Counted from the first letter of the stretch, positions 1 through 8,253 are shown. The stretch: 64,000 nucleotides of DNA from Streptococcus timonensis (GCF_900095845.1 NZ_FMIX01000003.1:310001-374000); one strand, 5' to 3'. Notes: generated from the letters alone by a model not told the origin. Program-made: numbers and translations.

Positions 1-567
1 TAAGTCTCCATAGACAGTTCCGTCCATATAAAGGTTGTAAACTTCATCATCTTGTTCCACTCGTATTTGTGCAGAATACCCTTTTAATAGTGCTAAGGAA
101 CGAATAACTTCTCGTTGAGTTCGCCCATTTCCTTCTCTAAAGGGATGGAAATAATTAAGATTATCAAGAATTTTTGCTAAATGTTTAATGATTTCGTCTT
201 TTGAGTTGGCAGTTTGATGATAGGAATGAATGAGATGATTTATATAAGTTTCTGCAGCATTAAACGACTGTATCGACATAAAAGGATTACCACTTTTAGA
301 GATATTCACCTTGCGATATTGTCCTGACCAGGCATAAACGTCTTGAAACAAATAGTTATGAATGGCTAAAATATTACTCATGGAATAGACTTCAATGGCT
401 TTCAAGCGCAAGTCTGCAAGTCTTTTAGTAACGAATAAGTGTTCATTTCGGTAGGCTTCTTCAATATTTGTAACATTTTGTTTGTTGATTAATACTGTGG
501 AATTTGGATAGGTATATTGATGATTAGGGTCAATGTACTTATAGCCTTCGTATTGATTTTTAACCAA
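1..567 (-). CDS. Fic-domain toxin, AMP-transferase type (partial, C-terminus outside window)
   Basis: Reading leftward from a TTG at 567, an open frame of 189 codons runs off the window edge. Residues 141-152 are HPFREGNGRTQR, a complete Fic catalytic motif (HxFx(D/E)GNGRxxR) with catalytic His141. Upstream, residues 75-95 (QDVYAWSGQYRKVNISK) match the usual Fic-core segment. Fic enzymes transfer AMP from ATP to hydroxyl side chains of target proteins; the target cannot be read here. The start overlaps the stop of the antitoxin gene by 8 bases, so the two are translationally coupled. The TTG start is inferred from this coupling; an internal start is possible. Together with the next gene it is a class I Fic toxin-antitoxin pair. 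Confidence 0.88.
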   Translation of the reverse strand, partial: MVKNQYEGYKYIDPNHQYTYPNSTVLINKQNVTNIEEAYRNEHLFVTKRLADLRLKAIEVYSMSNILAIHNYLFQDVYAWSGQYRKVNISKSGNPFMSIQSFNAAETYINHLIHSYHQTANSKDEIIKHLAKILDNLNYFHPFREGNGRTQREVIRSLALLKGYSAQIRVEQDDEVYNLYMDGTVYGDL

Positions 568-748
568 TATTCAATTCCTTTCGTCTATTGACAACATAAG
601 TTTTTAAATCAATCACATCTTGAACAGTAGGTTCATAATTTTCAATCATTGATGATCCAATAGCATACCAGACGGTATCGAAATCTGAAAAATTATCAAA
701 GGGAATCCCTAAAATTGTTAATTCTTCTTTATTTACATCAAGAGTCAT
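560..748 (-). CDS. VbhA-like antitoxin of the Fic toxin
   Basis: A 62-residue protein encoded immediately upstream of, and overlapping, the Fic gene. Residues 32-37 read SSMIEN, which fits the inhibitory motif (S/T)xxxE(G/N) of class I Fic antitoxins: Ser32, Glu36, Asn37. In that class the Glu reaches into the Fic active site and blocks productive ATP binding. A strong ribosome site (AAGGAGG) lies 7 bases before the ATG. The pair is probably transcribed from the extended -10 promoter at about 778. The assignment rests on the motif plus gene position. Confidence 0.8.
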   Translation of the reverse strand: MTLDVNKEELTILGIPFDNFSDFDTVWYAIGSSMIENYEPTVQDVIDLKTYVVNRRKELNIG

Positions 749-775
749 GGCACACCTCCTTATATAACGTTACCT

Positions 776-800
776 TTATTATACCATAAAATCGGTATTT
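776..800 (-). promoter_or_regulatory. Promoter and inverted repeat of the Fic antitoxin-toxin operon
   Basis: On the minus strand TGGTATAAT (bases 786-778) is an extended -10 element. It overlaps an inverted repeat ATACC-N8-GGTAT (782-799) that could be an autoregulatory operator. No good -35 is visible, as is usual for extended -10 promoters. Confidence 0.45.
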
Positions 801-895
801 TTACCTAAAGGGATAGAGACTAAAAGATATATTATGTTTAATGTAGATTTATGATAAAATAGTTTTATTATAAAAAGAAATAACAGAGGTATAGC

Positions 896-1396
896 ATGGA
901 GCCATATATTACAGAAGCTTTAGTAAAAGCAGGGATTGAATTGGGAACTCTAACATTTAAGGGAACAACAACACTAGTGAATAGTAAAATTCAATCATTA
1001 AAGGAAGAACGTAACGCCGATAAATTACGAAATACTTATGATGAAATTGTAAATGAGTTACTTTCGGAACGAGAACAGGCAATCAGAATTGCTCAGGCAT
1101 ATAAAGAAGAATATGAAAAAGTACATATTGATGATAAAGATATTGAGTATTTGCACAACACTTTAGAACGGGTTATTTCTCTTCTATCTTCATTTACTAA
1201 TGTTGAAGATGGGAAAGAAGATTCAATGAAACAATTGGTTGCTCTACTTAATAAGGATACTTTAAAGACTATGCAACTATTAGGATTTAATTACAAGGAG
1301 GCAATAGGAGAACCTTTAACAGAGGTTTGTTCAAATGCTATAAGAAATACATTAGGAAGTCTATCATCTAAGAAAAACGTACGTAACAAAAAATAA
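896..1396 (+). CDS. Hypothetical 166-aa protein, mostly helical
   Basis: I do not recognise this protein. It is 166 residues, highly charged and predominantly helical by composition, with a likely coiled-coil stretch around residues 30-80 (many Glu/Lys with regular Leu/Ile). It ends in a basic tail (SSKKNVRNKK). There is no signal peptide or membrane segment. It is the last gene before the right-end repeat at 1404, so it is cargo of the leftmost element together with the Fic pair. Confidence 0.55.
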   Translation: MEPYITEALVKAGIELGTLTFKGTTTLVNSKIQSLKEERNADKLRNTYDEIVNELLSEREQAIRIAQAYKEEYEKVHIDDKDIEYLHNTLERVISLLSSFTNVEDGKEDSMKQLVALLNKDTLKTMQLLGFNYKEAIGEPLTEVCSNAIRNTLGSLSSKKNVRNKK

Positions 1397-1403
1397 TTGA
1401 ATC

Positions 1404-1692
1404 AATGGTGTGAACTTTTTGGTAAAATCTAGCTCAATTCGTGTATTTTTAGTGTAAAATTCACACCATTCAAATGAAAGTTATTCAAATTAGATGAAAT
1501 TGTTCTTTCTGAAAACGTGAGAAAACATTGATTTTAAGCGCATCTTGAAACGTGTTCAAATAGAAGTGTTTCCAAACCAGGCTTGAAAAAAGCTCGTAAA
1601 GCATCACAATTCTCAAAACGTTAATCAACACGATTATATCAACGTTTACAGACATTCAGGAGTTTACTCTTGGATGTCTTTTTTGTTTCAAA
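1404..1692. repeat. Element end block 1 with rpsI 3'-end attachment core (1574-1623)
   Basis: This block recurs with about 85% identity at 3592-3865. It contains the 11-bp inverted repeat AATGGTGTGAA / TTCACACCATT near its left end. Bases 1574-1623 encode the C-terminus of ribosomal protein S9 (KPGLKKARKASQFSKR and stop). A terminator-like hairpin follows (ACATTCAGGAG...CTTGGATGT then T-run). The S9 codons are the attachment core of elements that integrate at the 3' end of rpsI. Left of the core is the right end of the Fic element; right of it begins the next element. Confidence 0.75.
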
Positions 1693-1722
1693 AAATTAAA
1701 GTTCACCCCAAAATTCACCCCA

Positions 1723-2028
1723 TCAATTTTTTAAACTACGAAATGCAATATCGCCAACAGTCTGATTTACAGTATCCTTTGTGTTTACATAAGTCTTAGT
1801 TACTTCTTTATCACTGTGGGTTAAAGCTTCTGAAATAGCTTCGAGTGAAAGTCCTACTTGTTTTGCAAGTGTAGCTCCTGTGTGTCTTAATTTATGAGGG
1901 GATGCTGGTGCAAGTTCAGGGTGTCTTTTTCTCACTGATTTCATTCTATAATTTAGATAGTCAGTATGGAGACAACTGTTTACATTCCCTTTTGTATCAA
2001 TATACGTAATTAATAGAAATTGAAACAT
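1723..2028 (-). pseudogene. C-terminal remnant of a tyrosine integrase
   Basis: The 101 codons match the last quarter of the intact integrase at 3914-5131. Identical landmarks include HTDYLNYRMKSVR, RHPELAPASPHKLRHTGATL and EALTHSD. The catalytic HxxR-type box and the Tyr (KTYVNT) are kept, but the N-terminal and central domains are missing, so it cannot be active. Homology fades at the left margin with small length differences. It sits the same distance from its rpsI-type core as the intact integrase does, which shows it was once the integrase of the element to its right. Confidence 0.85.
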
Positions 2029-2198
2029 ATGTTTAATGTATTTGATATAGGAGATAAAAATTATTCAGGTTGAGTCATGGAACTTCAAAGCCAAAGATTT
2101 ATACTTTATGGTATAATGAAGTAAAATAGTTTTATATAGCTAATTATGCAATATAGGTTTGGAAATGATTGAATGGATTGAGAAGTTGAGAGGATAAT

Positions 2199-2888
2199 AT
2201 GTTTGAAATTTATTGTGATGAAAGTAGACCAGAAGCCATTTATTCAAGGAAAGTTAAAAGTAACCATGAGAAATATATGGTTATAGGCGGGATTTGGATT
2301 GATAAAGAAGAGAGAAAAAAAGTAAAAAATAAGTTAGAGTTTTTGAAGAAAAAAAATAAAATTTCAGCGGAATTTAAGTGGACTAAAGTATCTCCATCAA
2401 AAATAGATTTTTATAAAGAAGTCGTCGAATATTTTTTTAGTAATCCTAAAATAAGATTTCGTTGTATTGTGGTTGATTCTGAAAAAATCGATATGGAACT
2501 TTTTCACGAATCTGATAGCGAACTAGGTTTTTACAAATTTTATTATCAATTATTGATTAAATGGATTGACGGGAACACTTCGTATCGTATTTATTTAGAT
2601 GACAAAGCTAATAAACAAAATTCTCGATTATCAGATTTACAGTATTTTTTGAGTAAATCTTCTTTTGGTGATATTGATAGTGTTTTAGCCCTGCCGTCTT
2701 CAGATTCTGTTTTTATACAGCTAGCCGATTTATTAATAGGTGCGGTTAGTTCAGTATTCAATCAGTCTATTACTTCACCTGCTAAAAAAGAAATTGTTAG
2801 ATTGATTGAGAATATTATAGATAACAAGATTGAACCAACAACATCATCGGAAAAGAAGTTTAACATATTTAAGATTATATTGAGATAA
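2199..2888 (+). CDS. DUF3800-domain protein
   Basis: The 229-residue protein begins MFEIYCDESRPE and later has IYLDD and FIQLADLLIGAVSS. These three patches are typical of the DUF3800 family, which has an RNase H-like fold with acidic active-site residues. The family is common in phages, ICEs and defence loci; some members sit in abortive-infection modules, but the activity of this one is unknown. It is followed with no gap by the next gene (stop 2886-2888, GTG at 2889), so the two form an operon. The ribosome site GAGAGGATA precedes the ATG. Confidence 0.75.
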   Translation: MFEIYCDESRPEAIYSRKVKSNHEKYMVIGGIWIDKEERKKVKNKLEFLKKKNKISAEFKWTKVSPSKIDFYKEVVEYFFSNPKIRFRCIVVDSEKIDMELFHESDSELGFYKFYYQLLIKWIDGNTSYRIYLDDKANKQNSRLSDLQYFLSKSSFGDIDSVLALPSSDSVFIQLADLLIGAVSSVFNQSITSPAKKEIVRLIENIIDNKIEPTTSSEKKFNIFKIILR

Positions 2889-3338
2889 GTGGTGTTTATG
2901 TATTCGGAATTTTTAAACTTAGGTACAGAAGATAATTATAGACAACATTATTATGCGCATTATTGTTCTCATCCTATAACGACGCATTACGGGGTGAGAG
3001 TTTCATTTGATAGGGCTACTTTTGATCATGCTTTTTATGGAAGAACGAATCGTCGTCAGGGATTTAAAGATAGGTTTGATCTGGACAGAGCTAGGCGGAT
3101 TAACTGGATTAAAAAAGTACTAGAAGATTCACAAATATCAATATTTCAAGGTTGGGATAGTGGGAAGAAATGCTATGATTCTAGGAGACGTGTTTCGTTA
3201 GTAACACCTGATGGGTATGTTGTTGTAATTCGTTTCACTAATAGAGAGCGAAATCTAGCTAAATTTGTTACAGCTTATGTGGTGGATGATATTAATGTAT
3301 TGAATAAAATTAAAAATAGTCCTCGGATAATTTTTTGA
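2889..3338 (+). CDS. Putative small nuclease of the barnase/EndoU/RelE-like (PBECR) type
   Basis: The protein has 149 residues from the GTG at 2889 or 146 from the ATG at 2898; the GTG abuts the previous stop. The second half carries SRRRVSLVTPDGYVVVIRF followed by KFVTAYVVDD. This basic patch plus a strand pattern resembles the phage barnase-EndoU-colicin-RelE-like nuclease group, although I see no diagnostic catalytic set and the call is tentative. Codon usage and AT content match the DUF3800 gene. Tight coupling to that gene suggests a two-component module. Confidence 0.5.
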   Translation: MVFMYSEFLNLGTEDNYRQHYYAHYCSHPITTHYGVRVSFDRATFDHAFYGRTNRRQGFKDRFDLDRARRINWIKKVLEDSQISIFQGWDSGKKCYDSRRRVSLVTPDGYVVVIRFTNRERNLAKFVTAYVVDDINVLNKIKNSPRIIF

Positions 3339-3383
3339 GCAAAAAGTCTTGAATTAATTCTTGAGATAGTATATAATTGATAT

Positions 3384-3507
3384 AGAGTGGTAGAAGTTTT
3401 CTACATTATTTGTCCTTCACCTAGTGTTTGGGATTTACAAAGGCTGCATACAATGAGCCCTAAATCAGTGTATAGATACCTGATAATTTAGTTATCAGGT
3501 TTTTCTT
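3384..3507 (+). ncRNA. Candidate small RNA of about 124 nt with its own promoter and terminator
   Basis: A near-consensus promoter, TTGAAT (3349-3354), 17-bp spacer and TATAAT (3372-3377), is followed about 100 bases later by a strong terminator. The terminator is the stem ACCTGATAA (3478-3486) and TTATCAGGT (3492-3500) with a T-run. No frame between them has a credible start and ribosome site. Internal complementarity (GTAGAAG/CTTCTAC type at about 3392) suggests structure. It could be a regulatory RNA of the element, or an RNA partner of the preceding nuclease gene. I do not recognise a known family. Confidence 0.5.
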
Positions 3508-3591
3508 TTTATTATTTTAATAAATAGCGGATATATAAAAACAGGAATCATACTTTATTAACTCCTGTTTTAGTATATTTCATAATGGTGT

Positions 3592-3865
3592 GAACTTTTC
3601 GATAAAATCTAGCTCAATTCGTGTATTTTTAAGGTAAAATTCACACCATTCAATTGAAAGTTATTCAAATTAGATGAAATATTTCTTTCTGAAAACGTGG
3701 GGAAACATTGATATTTAGCATATATTGAAATTCATTCAAATACGAGATGTTCAAACCAGGTCTTAAGAAAGCTCGTAAAGCATCACAATTCTCAAAACGT
3801 TAATCAATACGATTATATCAACGTTTACAGACATTCAAGAATTATTTCTTGGATGTCTTTTTTTG
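3592..3865. repeat. Element end block 2 with rpsI 3'-end core (3753-3803), left attachment site of the ICE
   Basis: This is the second copy of the 1404-1692 block, with the same 11-bp inverted repeat AATGGTGTGAA / TTCACACCATT. The S9 C-terminal codons lie at 3753-3803 and a terminator hairpin follows. It separates the small remnant element from the integrase end of the ICE, so the core is the ICE's left attachment site. Confidence 0.75.
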
Positions 3866-3878
3866 TTTAAAAATCAAG

Positions 3879-3912
3879 AATTTCCCTGAAAATTTCCCTG
3901 AGATTTCCCTGA
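3879..3912. repeat. Three tandem copies of AATTTCCCTGA: likely integrase arm-binding repeats
   Basis: ATTTCCCTGA-type units start at 3879, 3891 and 3902, spaced 11-12 bp, between the attachment core and the integrase stop. Short direct repeats at this place are typical arm-type binding sites of tyrosine recombinases. The remnant element has TTCACCCCA-type repeats in the same place (about 1701-1722), and a similar remnant sits at about 49381. Confidence 0.55.
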
Positions 3913-3913
3913 A

Positions 3914-5131
3914 TCATTTTTTGAGATTCCTAAAAGCAATTTCACCGACTGTCTGATTAACGGTATCAGCTGTATTTACATATATTTTTGTTACCTGTTT
4001 ATCGCTATGAGTTAGAGCTTCAGAAATAGTCTCTAGTGAGATACCAGCTCGTTTCGCTAAAGTAGCACCTGTGTGTCTCAATTTATGTGGAGATGCTGGG
4101 GCAAGTTCAGGATGTCTATTTCTTACAGATTTCATTCTGTAGTTGAGATAGTCTGTATGGAGAGGTAAATTTATGTTATTAGTCCGGTCATTATATGTAA
4201 ACACAAATTGTTTCTGTGTTTGTCGTAGTCCAAAAAGTTTGAGTTCTTCTTGTTGTCTAACTTTCCAATTCGCTAGAAGTTCCATCAATTCAGTCGGAGC
4301 TTTAAAGAGAGTTTTTTTGTTACCTTTAGTTGATTTTACATTGCCAAAACGGTCTAATGCTTGTTCTATGAGTATTTCTCCAGTTGAAAAGTTGATGTGC
4401 TTCCATTGCAAAGCATAACTTTCTGATTTTCGATCAGATAAGAAGAATGTTGTATAAAAGAGAGTGTAGTCTTTTAGCTCAATAAGTCCTTCCTCTAAAT
4501 CAGTGTCAAAAGCTTGTAACCATAATTTCAACTCCTCTTTATCGAGAGAAAGATCTTCTTCACGTTTACTCTCTTTAAGGAGAATTTTTTTATTTGCTTT
4601 AATTCTACTAATTGTCTTTCGGAGTTTATTTGATGGAATATACTCAAGCTCCTCAGCCCAATCGAAAACAGAATTTACATAGCTCCTAATGACCTTGAAA
4701 TTAGCATAACTATTTGCTTTGGGAGTAAGGAGTGACAGAACTAGTTGTTTATTATTTATTAAATGCTCTAGCGAGTATTTCCCTAATATCGGAAGAATAT
4801 GTAATCTGAAAATATTCTCTGTTTGAAAAATAGTAGCTTTAGTAGGAGGTTTTATAGTAGTAGTGGTTTGACCTGCTTTGTAAGGTTCCAGCCAAATATC
4901 TTTATAAAAATCTTTAAATAAGATATTACCATTAAGTTTTGAATCTATGGGTTGTCTACCTAATCGTGCATTTTCAATATCAATGTTTAATTTTATTTCT
5001 GCTTCTTTTGCTTCTCGTTTACTTTTATATCTTTTCTCAAAATATTGTCCTAAACCGAGTTTTCCTTGAACTTCTGCTGGAATATATACTTTTAGATGAT
5101 ATGTTCCATTCTTTGTTTTCTTTATTGCCAC
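3914..5131 (-). CDS. int: Tyrosine integrase of the ICE
   Basis: A 405-residue tyrosine recombinase that would excise and integrate the ICE at the rpsI 3' end. The N-terminal Arm-binding type region begins MAIKKTKNGTYHLKVYIPAE; a core-binding region follows (about residues 65-180); the catalytic domain contains Arg in LSDRKSESYAL, the HKLRHTGATLA box, THSD and the nucleophile Tyr in KIYVNT. Length and domain order are normal for the family. The gene lies 110 bases from the attachment core, with the excisionase gene 11 bases upstream, which is the standard integration module. The integrase fragment at 1723-2028 is its paralogue. Confidence 0.93.
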   Translation of the reverse strand: MAIKKTKNGTYHLKVYIPAEVQGKLGLGQYFEKRYKSKREAKEAEIKLNIDIENARLGRQPIDSKLNGNILFKDFYKDIWLEPYKAGQTTTTIKPPTKATIFQTENIFRLHILPILGKYSLEHLINNKQLVLSLLTPKANSYANFKVIRSYVNSVFDWAEELEYIPSNKLRKTISRIKANKKILLKESKREEDLSLDKEELKLWLQAFDTDLEEGLIELKDYTLFYTTFFLSDRKSESYALQWKHINFSTGEILIEQALDRFGNVKSTKGNKKTLFKAPTELMELLANWKVRQQEELKLFGLRQTQKQFVFTYNDRTNNINLPLHTDYLNYRMKSVRNRHPELAPASPHKLRHTGATLAKRAGISLETISEALTHSDKQVTKIYVNTADTVNQTVGEIAFRNLKK

Positions 5132-5142
5132 TGTTTTCCCCT

Positions 5143-5415
5143 TTATGCGCTAATTTCTAATCTTGTCATCCACTGATTGATACTTTCTTTATTAAAGCGA
5201 ATGGATTTTCCAATTCGAATATATGGTAGTCCCATAGCAATCCAAATATCTAAAGTGTTATTGGATACACCCAAATAGTTACAAGTTTGCTTTTTATTGA
5301 GAAAAGGACTATCTGCCCCAATTTCCTCTTTAAAGTGATGGATTTCATTTTTTAAAAGTGTTGCAATCATTTGTTGAATTTCTTGAGTTTGCTCTTGTGG
5401 TAGTGTTACTTGCAT
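5143..5415 (-). CDS. xis: Excisionase / helix-turn-helix DNA-binding protein
   Basis: The 90-residue protein has a MerR/excisionase-type helix-turn-helix near its end: FLNKKQTCNYLGVSNNTLDI, then a wing with YIRIGKSIRF and a terminal helix INQWM. Excisionases of this type bind the attachment region and bias the integrase towards excision. I take the ATG at 5415 because GGAGG lies 6 bases upstream; the frame continues further 5' without a ribosome site. It is 11 bases upstream of int. Confidence 0.85.
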   Translation of the reverse strand: MQVTLPQEQTQEIQQMIATLLKNEIHHFKEEIGADSPFLNKKQTCNYLGVSNNTLDIWIAMGLPYIRIGKSIRFNKESINQWMTRLEISA

Positions 5416-5481
5416 AGTTTCCTCCAATAAAAAAAGCAAAGTATTTAACTTTGCTTAATCAAAAATTATGTTATAGATTAT

Positions 5482-5658
5482 TTATTTTTTAAATTTTTTA
5501 GAAATTGTAGGAGTTAGTATAAATGCAGCTGCTCCAGCAATTACTTGACTAATTTTCTTCCCTTTATTCCTACAAGCATTACAAAGAGGAATATGGCGAT
5601 TACTTGTCAAAGTTTTTTTACAATATATACATTTTTTTATTGAATCTTCAGCTGTCAT
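5482..5658 (-). CDS. Small zinc-ribbon membrane protein, 58 aa
   Basis: The frame MTAEDSIKKCIYCKKT... has two Cys pairs, CIYC and CNAC, spaced 15 residues apart, which together form a likely zinc ribbon. A hydrophobic stretch follows (VIAGAAAFILTP) and then a Lys-rich end. The start overlaps the stop of the 388-aa gene by 11 bases, which suggests coupled translation. The function is unknown; it may be a partner of the 388-aa protein. Confidence 0.6.
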   Translation of the reverse strand: MTAEDSIKKCIYCKKTLTSNRHIPLCNACRNKGKKISQVIAGAAAFILTPTISKKFKK

Positions 5659-6814
5659 TATTGTTACCTGTTTCTAATTTTAAGTTCTCGCTATCAGCTA
5701 GACGGATACTATCCATTTTTGTTGCTTCATTTAGTTTATTCTGTAAGTTTAAGAATAAATCAGTATTATTCTTTTCATATTGGTAATTATCGTGAATTAA
5801 CTCTAATAAACTAATTCTATTTGGAATAGATTGATTTTGAGGTGAAATATGTTGAACTAGTTTAATCAAAAGATTTTGATTCTCAAGAATATCCTTTTGT
5901 GTAAGTAGTTCCATTGAACCTTGATAAGCAAGGAGTCGGTCGTTTGCCATTGCTTGATTATCCAAAGTTAAATCTATATAAACTTGCATTCCAATTATCT
6001 TAGTCATTATCTCTGTGTCATTAAGAATAAAGTTAGCATGCTGTTTTATAGAATTGTTGGAGTAGTTGAACTGACTTGTTCTTTTAATTATTTCTTCTTT
6101 GTTGGAGATTAAGTCAGCTTTAATTGCACTCACGCTTTCCTCCATACAACTATTTGCTTGGTTCAAAAGTTTAATTTTTTCATCTAGGTAAATTGAATTT
6201 TGAGCCTCTAATACTTTAGTTCTTGCTGAGAAAAAGGGTGGTAAGATACTATTGTTTCTATCCCATTTTATTTGAAAATCTTGATTATCTTTTATATCTA
6301 AAAGTAAATCATGAATTTCCTTAAGATAAACCTGAGAAGCAATATCAGTATCGGGCATTCCTTCGGTAGCATTTACTCTTTGCAATGTGACATCTTCAAC
6401 TCTAACATTATTTTTTGTTGTATCGATTATTACGGCTCTAAAATTTCCGTCTACTTTTCTAGACTCACCGATTTGGTAAATTCCTTTTCTAAGTTTTTCT
6501 TTTACATCAGAGGAGAGACTTTCAAAATCGAGCTTGAAGAGATAACCAGTATTTTTATCCAGAATATGTTCAAAACGTTTTTTATTTTCGTTAGCAAAAT
6601 TAAATAATGGTTTTCCAACGGTATCTAACATTTCTGTATAGTTAATTGATGTTTTTTCTTCAATGAGTCTAGGCAAGGCATATTCGAAAGGACTAGGAAT
6701 CTTAAAAATATCTGTTTCCTTTTTAGCTTCCTCTGTATTGAAAAGTTCAAAATTAGATAAATTTTTTTTAATTATTTCAAAATTTTGATGATTAGATTTT
6801 AAAGTTTCGTTCAT
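5648..6814 (-). CDS. Hypothetical 388-aa ICE protein
   Basis: I do not recognise this protein. It is acidic, soluble and helical in its second half (long Glu/Lys/Asn-rich segments at residues 200-300), with no membrane segment. The middle has a short beta-rich patch (residues 120-150, NFRAVIIDTTKNNVRVEDVTL). It sits between the conjugation genes and the integration module, where ICESt3-type elements often carry variable genes, and it overlaps the small zinc-ribbon gene downstream. The ribosome site is weak. Confidence 0.6.
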   Translation of the reverse strand: MNETLKSNHQNFEIIKKNLSNFELFNTEEAKKETDIFKIPSPFEYALPRLIEEKTSINYTEMLDTVGKPLFNFANENKKRFEHILDKNTGYLFKLDFESLSSDVKEKLRKGIYQIGESRKVDGNFRAVIIDTTKNNVRVEDVTLQRVNATEGMPDTDIASQVYLKEIHDLLLDIKDNQDFQIKWDRNNSILPPFFSARTKVLEAQNSIYLDEKIKLLNQANSCMEESVSAIKADLISNKEEIIKRTSQFNYSNNSIKQHANFILNDTEIMTKIIGMQVYIDLTLDNQAMANDRLLAYQGSMELLTQKDILENQNLLIKLVQHISPQNQSIPNRISLLELIHDNYQYEKNNTDLFLNLQNKLNEATKMDSIRLADSENLKLETGNNNDS

Positions 6815-6908
6815 AATTTTGTCCAGGCATTTTTTATTAATTATACCATTAAATAAAAAAATTAACAGTATAAATTTATCTATTAAGTAGTACTACTTAA
6901 TCAGCTTT

Positions 6909-8009
6909 CTAATGTCCTAAGACATATGTAAATTGTTTAGCTGTTTCTGCATCAAATGTGCGATAGCTGACTATTCCGAGTCCCTTAAAATTCGATTCAG
7001 ATATAAGTATAGAACCATCAGATTTAACTTGCTCTACAAATGCTACATGCCCGTATACTGGATCTGCACCAGCTTGACTCGATGAGAATGATAGTGCAGA
7101 GTGTTCTGTAGGTGTTTTTGTGGTTGAATACCCAGATTTTTCCATCCATTGATTACCGTTCCCCATGTAGGGATCGAATGTAATTCCAAGTTGTTTTGCC
7201 CTGTTATAAACAAACCAGGTACATTGGCCCCAGGGGTAGCTACTAGCTATATAATTAGTCGTATCAATAGTTTGTGTGATGCTATATCCTGATGGAATTT
7301 CACTTGAGCTGACTCTGTTTCCAGTATCATTTGTTTCTTTTGGAGCTCTTGGAGTTCCTCCGTGTTCATCTATATACTGATCGAGTTTTTGCATGGTTTC
7401 TGCTCTCCGTTTTCCAGAACCGCTAGTGTCTGTAAAATATACTCCACCATCTATAGAACTATTAAGAGTTCCGTTCGCATACTTGAGAGCTTTATCATCC
7501 TGTATTTTAAAGGTTTCGTTTTTGTTTCCAATAATCGTTTGCTTAGTTAAACTTACAACAGCTATATCATCATTAAAATTATTCGCGTTTTCTGGATTAT
7601 AGTCAAATGCACCAAAGCCAAACATATTAGCTCCAGGATTTCGTGCTACACCAGCTGTTCCTAGTGAGCTTTCATTTAATGCTATTGCTACAATACCACG
7701 AACATCTAGATTAGACTTAGCTTCCCATTCTAAAAGTTTTCTCCCGTTAATACGATCCCGGTCAAAGGAGATTCCTAATGTATCTAAAAAGCCATCTAAT
7801 TGTTCAGCCTTGATACCATAACGATGAACAAGGAGATTATGTGTATAGGGGTCTCCGTCTGACCAGTGCTCAGCATATTTGAAATCTTTTGATGTTGTGG
7901 AAGAACTATTTGCACTTCCTCCAATTGCTCCCATGAAGATTATAATTACAAAGACTGGAATTATTAATGGAATGAGGTGGGACAATAGATACCATTTTAG
8001 TTTTTTCAT
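6909..8009 (-). CDS. Conjugation peptidoglycan hydrolase (lysozyme-like plus CHAP), TcpG/Orf14-like
   Basis: The 366-residue protein has an N-terminal membrane anchor (residues about 7-30) and a muramidase/glucosaminidase-like domain with catalytic Glu in ALNESSLG (about residues 90-215). A linker follows, then a C-terminal CHAP domain with Cys in YPWGQCTWF and His in YGHVAFVE. It cuts the cell wall locally so that the conjugation channel can be assembled, the role of VirB1-type proteins. A good ribosome site (AAAGGAG) precedes the ATG. It is the last gene of the conjugation operon. Confidence 0.9.
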   Translation of the reverse strand: MKKLKWYLLSHLIPLIIPVFVIIIFMGAIGGSANSSSTTSKDFKYAEHWSDGDPYTHNLLVHRYGIKAEQLDGFLDTLGISFDRDRINGRKLLEWEAKSNLDVRGIVAIALNESSLGTAGVARNPGANMFGFGAFDYNPENANNFNDDIAVVSLTKQTIIGNKNETFKIQDDKALKYANGTLNSSIDGGVYFTDTSGSGKRRAETMQKLDQYIDEHGGTPRAPKETNDTGNRVSSSEIPSGYSITQTIDTTNYIASSYPWGQCTWFVYNRAKQLGITFDPYMGNGNQWMEKSGYSTTKTPTEHSALSFSSSQAGADPVYGHVAFVEQVKSDGSILISESNFKGLGIVSYRTFDAETAKQFTYVLGH

Positions 8010-8027
8010 AGAATCTCCTTTCTAATT

Positions 8028-8252
8028 CTAGTGTCTAATATAAGCAGTAAATAAGACAGTTCCAAATCTCCATTTAGCATCCAAAACTACAGCATGAGAT
8101 TGAACTTGGTCGATAATTTGTTCTTGTTCTTCCTCTAAAACAGGAAATAAAAGAAGGAAATCGACGGATCGTTTTCCTTCTCTATAAGCTTGGTAAAGTG
8201 TTTCTTCAAGGATTTTTGGGAAGGCAATTCTTGAGCGTATTTTAATGTTCAT
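8028..8252 (-). CDS. Small conserved ICE conjugation-operon protein, 74 aa
   Basis: A 74-residue soluble protein between the VirB6-like gene and the CHAP gene, with ribosome site GAGGAG. Small proteins of this size at this place are a regular part of ICESt3-type modules (OrfB position), but I cannot name a function. It contains an acidic run (LEEEQEQIIDQ) in its middle. Confidence 0.7.
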   Translation of the reverse strand: MNIKIRSRIAFPKILEETLYQAYREGKRSVDFLLLFPVLEEEQEQIIDQVQSHAVVLDAKWRFGTVLFTAYIRH

Positions 8253-8253
8253 T

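Larger units (their letters stand above)
1574..3803. mobile_element. Small remnant element flanked by rpsI 3'-end repeats
   Basis: This 2.2 kb stretch lies between two copies of the rpsI 3' end (1574 and 3753). It holds only an integrase C-terminal fragment, the DUF3800 gene, a putative nuclease gene and a possible small RNA. With no working recombinase of its own, it would have to be moved by a neighbour's integrase. It is best seen as a degraded or cis-mobilizable element in a tandem array. The boundaries are inferred from the repeats. Confidence 0.6.

Noticed and set aside
4173..5160. Plus-strand open frames of 81 and 73 codons in the integrase region
   Set aside because: They are antisense shadows of the integrase gene, with no ribosome site.
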